DNA of 64,000 bases. Source: Streptomyces clavuligerus (GTDB lineage Bacteria > Actinomycetota > Actinomycetes > Streptomycetales > Streptomycetaceae). This document shows, one piece after another, positions 57,735-64,000 of this stretch. The DNA is taken from assembly GCF_005519465.1 (NCBI RefSeq), contig NZ_CP027858.1:5505001-5569000 (forward strand). Reading direction: 5' to 3'. The position numbers were made by a program, and so were the translations under genes. The notes under the pieces were generated by a model that did no database searches, was not told the DNA's origin, and saw only the letters and a list, made by a program, of their open reading frames with translations. Every line of letters begins with the position of its first letter. Position 1 is the first letter of the stretch.

Positions 57735-58994
57735 GTGAGGACCGAGCGCACCACCCCCTTACGGACCCCTGTCCCCTCCGCGCCGACCGCCCTCGTCACC
57801 GGAGGGGGCCGCGACACCGCCCCGCCCCGGCACACCGGCGCCCTGTGCCCCGGTTGGCACTCCTCCACCACCGGGCACGTGTCCACCACCGTCCGCACCT
57901 CTCCCACCGGGCACGCACCTGCCACGGGACACGCGTCCACCACGGAGCACGCGTCCACCACGGGACACGCGCCTGCCACGGGGCACGCACCTGCCACCGT
58001 CCGCGCCTCTTCCGCCGGATACGCGTCCACCACCGGGCACTCCCGTACCGGCGGGCACATCTGGACGATCCCGCACCTCTGCCGACCGTCCTGGCCCTCC
58101 CGCTCCCGGCCCTTTCGGCCCTGGGGGATCACGGCGCGATGGCTGCGCCCGGCGGCGGTGCTCACCGGTCTGGTCGCCGTGGCCGTGCTGACCGCCCCCG
58201 CCGCCGCCGCCCCCGGCACGCGCGCGGGGCCGTACGCGCTCGCCGCCGCGAGTGACGCCGTACACACCGCCGATGTGGCGGGCACCGCCTGGTACACCGA
58301 CCCGGTGGCCGGCCGGGTGGTCCTCACCGCCGACGCCACCGTCACCCCCGCCGCCCTCGCCCGCATCAGATCGGCCGCCGGGCCCTACGCCGCCCTGCTG
58401 CGCGTGGAGCGCGCCCCCGGTGTGCTCACGGAGCTGACCGGCGGCGGGGACCGCGTCCACACCCTCGGCCGGACCTGCTCGGCGGGGTTCAACGTCCGCG
58501 GCGGCTCGGCCCGCTACATCCTCACCGCCGGACACTGCACCGTGGCCACGGCCACCTGGTACGCCGACAGCGCCCTGCGCACCGCCGTCGGCCCGGCGGT
58601 CGCCACCCACTTCCCCGGCGCCGACTTCGGGCTCATCCGCTACGACAACCCGTCGGTGCCGCGCCCCGGGAAGGTCGGCCGCGTGGACATCACCGGCGTG
58701 GCCCACGCCCGTGTCGGCATGTCCGTCACCCGGCGCGGCGGCGTCAGCGGGGTCGCCCGGTCCACGGTCACCGGCGTCGGCATCACCGTCAACTACGGCC
58801 GTGGAGTGATCGTCTCCGGTCTGATCCGCTCCGACGTCTGCGCCGAGAACGGCGACAGCGGCAGCCCGCTCCACTCCGGCCCGCTGGCCGTGGGCATCGT
58901 CTCCGGCGGCACGGGCGACTGCGCCACCGGCGGGGTGACGTACTTCCAGCCGGTCGCCCCGGCGCTCGCCCGGCTCGGTGTCACGGTCTACTGA
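57735..58994 (+). CDS. Secreted S1 serine protease (streptogrisin-like)
   Basis: A 419-residue protease precursor. The C-terminal half is a streptogrisin-type chymotrypsin fold with His in LTAGHC, Asp in GADFGLIRYD and Ser in AENGDSGSPL (GDSGGP is usual); a propeptide (AASDAVHTADVAGTAWYTD) precedes it. A signal helix LRPAAVLTGLVAVAVLTAPAAAAPG lies only at about residue 140-163, after an odd extension rich in HAPATG/HASTTG repeats. The GTG at 57735 has GGGAGGA 8 nt upstream. Codon 9 is TTA (57759-57761), which depends on bldA tRNA in Streptomyces. Confidence 0.88.
   Translation: MRTERTTPLRTPVPSAPTALVTGGGRDTAPPRHTGALCPGWHSSTTGHVSTTVRTSPTGHAPATGHASTTEHASTTGHAPATGHAPATVRASSAGYASTTGHSRTGGHIWTIPHLCRPSWPSRSRPFRPWGITARWLRPAAVLTGLVAVAVLTAPAAAAPGTRAGPYALAAASDAVHTADVAGTAWYTDPVAGRVVLTADATVTPAALARIRSAAGPYAALLRVERAPGVLTELTGGGDRVHTLGRTCSAGFNVRGGSARYILTAGHCTVATATWYADSALRTAVGPAVATHFPGADFGLIRYDNPSVPRPGKVGRVDITGVAHARVGMSVTRRGGVSGVARSTVTGVGITVNYGRGVIVSGLIRSDVCAENGDSGSPLHSGPLAVGIVSGGTGDCATGGVTYFQPVAPALARLGVTVY
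57904..57996 (+). repeat. 18-bp tandem repeat in the protease pre-region
   Basis: CACGCACCTGCCACGGGA-like 18-mers occur five times in a row, giving the hexapeptides HAPATG, HASTTE, HASTTG, HAPATG, HAPATV. Looser copies flank them (57870-58040). It lies in the extension before the signal helix. Confidence 0.75.
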
Positions 58995-59084
58995 GCCCGG
59001 CGCGCACCCACGCCACCGGGGAGGGCCGGGACCCGTCCCCGCGGCCCGGACGCGGACTCGACGCCGGGGCGGGAGGAGCGGACC

Positions 59085-59642
59085 ATGGCACGGACGGACG
59101 GAAGCCCGCGGCGGGCCGGGACCGGGCGGGGGGAGCAGCGGAAGGGGTGGGATGCTGTGAGGCGCATCGGGATCACCGGGCACCGGTTCATCCCCCGGGA
59201 GGCCCTGGACCACATCCGCGTGGGGCTGCGGACCGCGCTGCACGGACACACCGGGGCGGGGGCGCTCCAGGCGTACTCCAGTCTCGCGGTCGGCGCCGAT
59301 CAGCTGTTCGCCGATCTCGCGCTGGAACACGGGGCCGAGCTGACCGCCGTGATCCCCAGCGGCAACTACACCGAGGACTTCGGCGCCCCCGGTGAACTCG
59401 CCCGGTTCGAGGAGCTGAGGGGCCGGGCGGCCCGGGAGGTCCGCCTCGGCTTCCCGCGCTCGACGGGCGAGGCGTACTACGCGGCCGGGGCGTACATCGC
59501 CGACCACTGCGACCGGCTGCTCGCGGTCTGGGACGGGGCCCCCGCGCGCGGCCTCGGCGGCACCGCCGACATCGTGCGCTACGCCCGGGAGCAGGGCGTT
59601 CCGGTGACCGTCATCTGGCGCGCGGGCCTTGAGCGGCCCTGA
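59085..59642 (+). CDS. SLOG-domain protein
   Basis: A 185-residue protein with a Rossmann-like SLOG (SMF/DprA-LOG) fold: RRIGITGHRFIPREALDHI at the first strand, the SSLAVGADQLFADLALEHGAELTAVIPS core and a GG-containing loop GLGGTADIVRYAREQGVPVTVIWRAG at the end. SLOG proteins bind nucleotide-derived ligands, and those near SLATT membrane proteins are predicted sensors of conflict systems. The ATG has GGGAGGAG 6 nt upstream; a GTG at 59157 gives the usual RRIGITGH start and is an alternative. It converges on the SLATT gene. Confidence 0.8.
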   Translation: MARTDGSPRRAGTGRGEQRKGWDAVRRIGITGHRFIPREALDHIRVGLRTALHGHTGAGALQAYSSLAVGADQLFADLALEHGAELTAVIPSGNYTEDFGAPGELARFEELRGRAAREVRLGFPRSTGEAYYAAGAYIADHCDRLLAVWDGAPARGLGGTADIVRYAREQGVPVTVIWRAGLERP

Positions 59643-59739
59643 CCCGCGCCCGCGTCCCCTCCTGTCCCCTCCTGTCCCTGCCTGTCCCCTCCCGTCCCCG
59701 CCTGTCCCCGGCTGCCGGGGTACTGGGTCCGGCGCCGGG

Positions 59740-60693
59740 TCAGCCGCGGTGCCGCACCAGCCAGTCGGTGTGCTGCGGCGAGACCATACGTTCGGTCTCG
59801 TACACCGCGGACGGCCACTGCGCGCCGGTGACGGAGACCTCCATCGCCGAGTGCATCGCCGCCAGGTCCTTCTCGACCAGCGAGTGCGCCGCGATCAGCG
59901 GCTGCTGACGGCGGAAGGCGGTCCACGCGGCGCACCCGGCCGCCGCCGCCGACAGCGCCCCCGTCAACCCGGCGTTCTCCGCGACCCCGACCGTGTGCAG
60001 GAGCGAGAGGAAGAGGGCGAGCAGTGTCAGCAGCGCGACCGCGGACGCCCACATCCGGCTGGACCTGCGGGAGTGCTCCGCGCTGCGGTGGTACCAGTTG
60101 CGCTGCTCGATCAGCCGGTCGCGGACATAGGTGTCGCGGCGCGTCCCGAAGGACTCCGCGCGCAGCCGCCGCATCGCCGGGGTGATCAGCTCCGCCCCGG
60201 CCAGGGACCCGTCGGCGGGCCGCGGGTCCTCCCAGCCCACCTTGGCCAGTTCCCGCAAGCCTTCCTCAAGCCGTTCGGCGAAGAGCGGGTCCGCGGCCCC
60301 GGAGTCCGTCCCGGAGCCTTCGGACCGCGTGTCGAAGGGTGTCCCATGGACGGCGTAGCGCCAGCACAGCGACTTGATGAACTCCGCCGCCGAGCGGTTG
60401 AGTTGCCACTGCGACGCCGCCCGGCGCCTGGCGGCGCGATAGCCCGTCAGCAGTACCCCGGCGTACGCGAGCACCGCGAGCGCGCCGGTGACGCGGAAGG
60501 TGTCGGCGGGGGCGGGCGGCGACGGCAGCGCCACCGCGACGGCGCCCACCACCAGGAGCAACAGCCGGACGCGGACGGAGCCGACCGCCTCGCGCTGCCG
60601 GGCGACGGCCACGGCGTCGGCATGGTGGAAGAGCGCGGGAAGGTCGGTGTTGCGGAAGACGACGCTCCCCGTGGCGCCGGAAGTCCCGGTCAT
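59740..60693 (-). CDS. DUF4231/SLATT-domain membrane protein
   Basis: A 317-residue membrane protein. DLPALFHHADAVAVARQREAV is the usual start of Streptomyces DUF4231 proteins; two helix pairs (VRLLLLVVGAVAVALPSP with [41 protein letters not shown] with AGLTGALSAAAAGCAAW) flank a soluble, charged middle (RERLIEQRNWYHRSAEHSRRSSR-like). SLATT domains are predicted pore-forming effectors in nucleotide-sensing defence systems (Burroughs and Aravind). GGGGGAG lies just before the ATG. A 97-nt gap of CCTGTCCCC-like repeats separates its end from the SLOG gene. Confidence 0.8.
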   Translation of the reverse strand: MTGTSGATGSVVFRNTDLPALFHHADAVAVARQREAVGSVRVRLLLLVVGAVAVALPSPPAPADTFRVTGALAVLAYAGVLLTGYRAARRRAASQWQLNRSAAEFIKSLCWRYAVHGTPFDTRSEGSGTDSGAADPLFAERLEEGLRELAKVGWEDPRPADGSLAGAELITPAMRRLRAESFGTRRDTYVRDRLIEQRNWYHRSAEHSRRSSRMWASAVALLTLLALFLSLLHTVGVAENAGLTGALSAAAAGCAAWTAFRRQQPLIAAHSLVEKDLAAMHSAMEVSVTGAQWPSAVYETERMVSPQHTDWLVRHRG

Positions 60694-60808
60694 CTCTCCC
60701 CCTGTCTGCGGCCGTGCTTGTCACTCGTTGGACGGAATTGCTCGCTCCGTGATCATTCGCCGATCCGTTCCTGCTCGGCCTGCGGGAATGTGGGGAAAAC
60801 AGCCGGAG

Positions 60809-60822
60809 GCATGTGCACATGC
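60809..60822 (+). promoter_or_regulatory. 14-bp perfect palindrome upstream of fxsA
   Basis: GCATGTGCACATGC is a perfect palindrome between the divergent SLATT and fxsA genes. A TAAAGT at 60849-60854 could be a -10 for fxsA, so the palindrome would sit just before or at its -35 region. The rest of this 227-nt gap shows no gene. Confidence 0.45.
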
Positions 60823-60920
60823 GGCGGCGCCGGGAGTGGGCTTGAGAGTAAAGTCGTGCCGCCGCCATCGCAATGGTGCGCGGTGAACAGCTCTGGAAAC
60901 GCACACAAGGAGCGCGCTCG

Positions 60921-61082
60921 ATGAACACTCGGAACACCACCCCCCTCACCGCGGCGCAGCACAGCCGGGTCCCGCTCGGCCGGATGGACGTCCGCTCCGG
61001 CGAGGCGGCCCGCAAGCTGGCCCGCGTTCTGCCCGTCACCGACGGGAGCCGGCGCCCGGCCACGTTCAACTCCGCCCTCTAG
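60921..61082 (+). CDS. fxsA: FxSxx-COOH RiPP precursor peptide
   Basis: A 53-residue peptide that ends ...RRPATFNSAL, matching the F-x-S-x-x-COOH signature of FxSxx-COOH precursor peptides. The leader (MNTRNTTPLTAAQHSRVPLG ... RKLARVLPVTDG) is helical and charged, as needed for recognition by the maturase. AAGGAG lies 8 nt upstream of the ATG. The FxsB-type maturase gene starts 20 nt after its stop. In this family the maturase links the Phe ring to a nearby residue to form a cyclophane (family knowledge); the linked atoms here are not predictable. Confidence 0.85.
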   Translation: MNTRNTTPLTAAQHSRVPLGRMDVRSGEAARKLARVLPVTDGSRRPATFNSAL

Positions 61083-61102
61083 CCTGCCCCTAGACTGACG
61101 GA

Positions 61103-63736
61103 ATGAAAGGACCCCTGGTCCCATTCCGTGAGATCGTTCTGAAGGTCCACAGCAGATGCGATCTCGCATGCGACCACTGCTATATCTACGAGCACGCCGA
61201 CCACAGTTGGCGTAACCGTCCCAGGGCCATCACCGATGAGGCGATTTCCTGGACAGCTCTGCGACTGGCCGAGCATGCCAAGAACCATGCCCTGCCCTCC
61301 GTGTCGGTGATCCTGCACGGAGGGGAGCCACTGCTCGCGGGCACGGAGCGGCTGCGGCGGGTCTGCGCGGAACTGACCTCCGCACTCGACGGAGTGGCCG
61401 CGCTGGACCTGCGTATTCACACCAACGGTCTACAACTCGGCCCCCGTTATCTCGAACTCTTCGACGAATTCGGGGTCCGGGTCGGTGTCTCCCTCGACGG
61501 GGACCGCGCCGCCAACGACCGGCACCGCCGATTCGCCGACGGACGCACCAGCCACCCCCTCGTCCTCAGGGCGCTCTCCCTGCTCCGCGAGGAACGCTGG
61601 CGCCACCTCTACCTCGGGCTCCTCTGCACGATCGACGTCGCCAACGACCCCGTCGCCGTGTACGACGCGCTCGCCGCGCTGGAGCCCCCGCGCATCGACT
61701 TCCTGCTGCCGCACGCGACCTGGGACACCCCGCCCGAGCGCCCCGACGGCTCGCCGACCGCCTACGCCGACTGGCTGCTGACCGTCTTCGACCGCTGGGA
61801 CGCCCAGGGGCGGCCGCTGCCCGTCCGGCTCTTCGACTCCGTCCTCTCCACCCTCGCGGGCGGACCCAGCCTCACCGAGTCCCTGGGGCTCGCCCCCACC
61901 GATCTCGTCGTCGTGGAGACCGACGGCACCCTCGAACAGGTCGACTCCCTCAAGAGCGCCTACGACGGCGCCGCCGCCACCGGGTTCGACGTCTTCACCC
62001 ACCCCTTCGACCTGGTGGCCTCGCACCCCGGGGTGCAGGCCCGGCAGCAGGGGCTCGACGGCGTCAGCGCCGTCTGCCGCCGCTGCCCCGTGGTCCGCTC
62101 CTGCGGCGGCGGCCTCTACACCCACCGCTACGGCGCCGCCCACGGCTTCGACCACACCTCCGTCTACTGCGCCGACCTGGAGGCACTGATCCGGGGGGTC
62201 GAACGGCGCGCCGCGCCCGGACTGATCCCCGCCGCCGTCACCTCCACCGCCGCCCTGCGGACCGAGCACCGGGAGCTGACCCGGATCCTGCTCGCCCTGC
62301 TCCACACCGAACTCGCCGGGCGCGGCGGCGCCGCCTGGGACCGCGCCTGGGAGCTGGCCCTCGCCCTCGACACCGACGGCGGGCCTCTCGACGCCGTCTG
62401 CGCCCACCCCTACACCCACACCTGGCTGCGCCGCACCCTCGCCGCGCTCGCGGCGGACCGCCCCGGGGCCGTCCCCGAGGCCCTGCGGCTCTCCGCCCAT
62501 CTCGCCGCCGCCCTGATCCGCGCGGGCGACCCCACCCCCGTCCGGGTGGTGTACGAGAACGGGGTGCTCCAGCTCCCCGCGCTCGGACGGCTGCGTCTCG
62601 GCGGCTCCGGGGCGTCCGGGGAGGCGGACATCCGGGCCGAGGAGGGGGGGTTCTCGGTCACGCCCGACGGCCGCCCCCCGATCCGGGTCGCGCTCGGTTC
62701 CCCGGCCGCCGCCGACGAGCGCTGGGACCCGGTGCGCACGGTCGGCGGCCGGGGCGGTGCGCCCCTGCTGCTCCTCGACGATCTCGACCCCCACCGGGAC
62801 TGTTTCGGTCCGCCGGTACGGGGGCGGCTCACCGGGGCCGAGGCCGCCGCGTGGGACGAACGGCTGACCGGGGCATGGGAGCTGCTGCTCCGGGCCGCCC
62901 CCCGGCAGGCCGCCGAGGCCGCCGCCGCGCTGACGACGCTCACCCCGCTGGACCCCGGGACCCGCGCCGCGGCGCCGGTCCCCGGCCGGTCCGCCACATC
63001 CGAGGCGGCCGTCGGCGGGCACGGCCACGGTGCGCTGGGGCTCGCGCTGCCGGGCACCCCCGGCGAGCTGGCGGCCCTGCTCCTGCGCGGTCTGGCGGCG
63101 GCCCGGCTCGCGGCCCTGCTCGACGTGTGCGACCTGTACGCCGAGGACGGCTGGTGGCGGTATCCGGCCCCGTGGCAGGAGGGCGCGGAGGTCCCCGTCT
63201 CCGAACTGCTCGCGGGCGCCGTGGAACGGGTCGCCCTCGCCGCCCTGGACCCCGGCGCGGCCGCTCCCGCGCGAGCCGCCCTGGACGCCCTCGACGGGGC
63301 GCCGGAGCTGTCCGTCGCCGGACACCGGTTCCTCGCCCGGCTCCGGGAGGAGTTGACGGAACCGGCGGAACGGGCCGACCGCCCCGGGGCCGCCCCGGCC
63401 CGCCCCGGCGCTGCGGGCCCGGCATCCCCGACGGGGGGAGCCCCTGCCGGGGGAGCGCCCGTCCCGGAGGCCCCGGCCCCTTCTTCCGCTGGGGCCCCGG
63501 CTCCGGCGGCTCCGGCTCCGGGAGGCCCGACGGGCGGCGTCCCGGCTCCGGTGGCTCCCCCCTCGGAAGCGCCTTTCCCCGGAGCCCCGGCCTCCGCCCC
63601 CGTCGACGGAGTCCCCGCGCTGTCCGCCCCCGCCGATGCCGCCCCGTCCGCCCCGGCCCCCGGGGCTCCCCCCGCGCCCGCCCTGGACGGGACCGGAGCG
63701 GGACCGGCCGGACCGCCGGCCCCCGGCCATGGCTGA
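61103..63736 (+). CDS. fxsB: FxsB-type radical SAM/SPASM maturase fused to HExxH-like domain
   Basis: An 877-residue enzyme. Residues 1-375 are a radical SAM/SPASM maturase: cluster motif C19-x3-C23-x2-C26 in SRCDLACDHCYIYEH, HGGEPLLAG, SPASM cysteines C325, C328, C334 and C356. Residues about 390-755 match the HExxH-type peptide-modification domain (PYTHTWLRRTLAALAAD; GLALPGTPGELAALL; ALLDVCDLY; RYPAPWQ), but the position of HExxH reads R662-GLAA, so metal ligands are absent. The last 120 residues are Pro/Ala-rich. It is predicted to form the cyclophane in the FNSAL peptide; the second domain may bind substrate. Confidence 0.88.
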   Translation: MKGPLVPFREIVLKVHSRCDLACDHCYIYEHADHSWRNRPRAITDEAISWTALRLAEHAKNHALPSVSVILHGGEPLLAGTERLRRVCAELTSALDGVAALDLRIHTNGLQLGPRYLELFDEFGVRVGVSLDGDRAANDRHRRFADGRTSHPLVLRALSLLREERWRHLYLGLLCTIDVANDPVAVYDALAALEPPRIDFLLPHATWDTPPERPDGSPTAYADWLLTVFDRWDAQGRPLPVRLFDSVLSTLAGGPSLTESLGLAPTDLVVVETDGTLEQVDSLKSAYDGAAATGFDVFTHPFDLVASHPGVQARQQGLDGVSAVCRRCPVVRSCGGGLYTHRYGAAHGFDHTSVYCADLEALIRGVERRAAPGLIPAAVTSTAALRTEHRELTRILLALLHTELAGRGGAAWDRAWELALALDTDGGPLDAVCAHPYTHTWLRRTLAALAADRPGAVPEALRLSAHLAAALIRAGDPTPVRVVYENGVLQLPALGRLRLGGSGASGEADIRAEEGGFSVTPDGRPPIRVALGSPAAADERWDPVRTVGGRGGAPLLLLDDLDPHRDCFGPPVRGRLTGAEAAAWDERLTGAWELLLRAAPRQAAEAAAALTTLTPLDPGTRAAAPVPGRSATSEAAVGGHGHGALGLALPGTPGELAALLLRGLAAARLAALLDVCDLYAEDGWWRYPAPWQEGAEVPVSELLAGAVERVALAALDPGAAAPARAALDALDGAPELSVAGHRFLARLREELTEPAERADRPGAAPARPGAAGPASPTGGAPAGGAPVPEAPAPSSAGAPAPAAPAPGGPTGGVPAPVAPPSEAPFPGAPASAPVDGVPALSAPADAAPSAPAPGAPPAPALDGTGAGPAGPPAPGHG

Positions 63737-64000
63737 GCCGGACCCGCCCACCGCCGCCGTGCCGCCCGCCCCCGCCGTCCGGCCGCTCCCGCCGGACGGC
63801 TCACCGGGCCTGCTCCGGGCCGCCCCGGAGCCCTCCGTCCGCACCGCCCCCGTGGACGGCATCCGGCCAAGGGGAAGCACGGCCGCGCGAGGCGGACCCG
63901 GCCGCGCACACCTCGCGCGCTCCTTCCGCGCCCTCGGCGTGCGGCCCGGCACGACCCTGCTGGTCCATGCCGGGCTCCGGGGCACGGGGGTCCCCCCGGA
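63729..64000 (+). CDS. AAC(3)-family N-acetyltransferase, start only
   Basis: An open frame from ATG 63729, overlapping the fxsB end by 8 nt in another frame and running off the window. A Pro-rich 65-residue leader precedes LARSFRALGVRPGTTLLVHAGLRGTGV, the first strand-helix-strand of AAC(3)-type acetyltransferases (L-x-x-L-G-x-x-x-G-D/T-x-L-L-V-H). These enzymes acetylate aminoglycosides or other amines using acetyl-CoA. In this operon a peptide-modifying or immunity role is possible. Only about 90 codons are visible. Confidence 0.68.
   Translation, partial: MAEPDPPTAAVPPAPAVRPLPPDGSPGLLRAAPEPSVRTAPVDGIRPRGSTAARGGPGRAHLARSFRALGVRPGTTLLVHAGLRGTGVPP

Noticed and set aside
57700..64000. Insertion sequence or transposase behind the accessory region
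   Set aside because: No transposase motif, terminal inverted repeats or target duplications were found in 53-64 kb.

Overview
The window is about 72% G+C with strong third-position GC bias, GTG/TTG starts, purine-rich ribosome binding sites and frequent 4-nt start/stop overlaps. Gene content (SflA/SepF paralogue, Rpf-like muralytic enzyme, streptogrisin-type protease, ParA-ScpA-ScpB, GTPase Der, a DmdR-type iron box) points to a Streptomyces chromosome, and the gene order from recN to sflA resembles, from memory, the S. coelicolor SCO1748-SCO1790 region. The species cannot be fixed from the sequence alone.

Region 1 (1-2.0 kb) is the end of an rRNA operon: the 3' part of 23S rRNA, then 5S rRNA and a strong 18-bp terminator. 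Region 2 (2.1-10.3 kb) holds a giant RD/RG-repeat plus TPR protein, DUF1015, a HAD phosphatase, an iron-box-controlled siderophore-type ABC ATPase, an SCP2-like protein, tlyA and nadK. Region 3 (10.5-25.1 kb) holds recN, a 1.2-kb gene-free repeat zone, a GT4 glycosyltransferase, a PucR regulator, a GH15 enzyme, pyrG, a Nudix hydrolase, a STAND/TPR regulator and ald. Region 4 (25.4-38.4 kb) is housekeeping and operon-rich: parA with a small ribbon-helix-helix-like partner, scpA, scpB and rluB; an NrtR-like Nudix regulator with an ADP-ribosylglycohydrolase; a nucleotidyltransferase; aroH-tyrA; cmk-plsC-der.

Region 5 (38.5-53.3 kb) mixes conserved and accessory genes: two hypothetical proteins, a secreted Rpf/LysM protein, a second GT4, a WYL regulator overlapping an orphan ctaD tail to tail, an I78 inhibitor, a PAP2 protein, an MFS pump, an acyl-CoA dehydrogenase, sflA and a DUF5685 protein. 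Three intergenic stretches (12.3-13.5, 34.8-35.5, 42.6-43.4 kb) carry degenerate repeats; one contains a frameshifted copy of the tyrA 3' end and one an exact 112-bp tandem period.

Region 6 (53.3-64.0 kb) looks accessory: two overlapping luciferase-like monooxygenases with DUF1684, a secreted S1 protease with a TTA codon and an 18-bp-repeat pre-signal extension, a SLOG protein converging on a SLATT/DUF4231 membrane protein (a predicted nucleotide-sensing effector pair), and an FxSxx-COOH RiPP locus. The RiPP locus has a 53-residue precursor ending FNSAL, an FxsB-type radical SAM/SPASM maturase fused to an HExxH-hydroxylase-like domain whose HExxH reads RGLAA, and the start of an AAC(3)-like acetyltransferase cut by the window edge. 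It is the most unusual system in the window.
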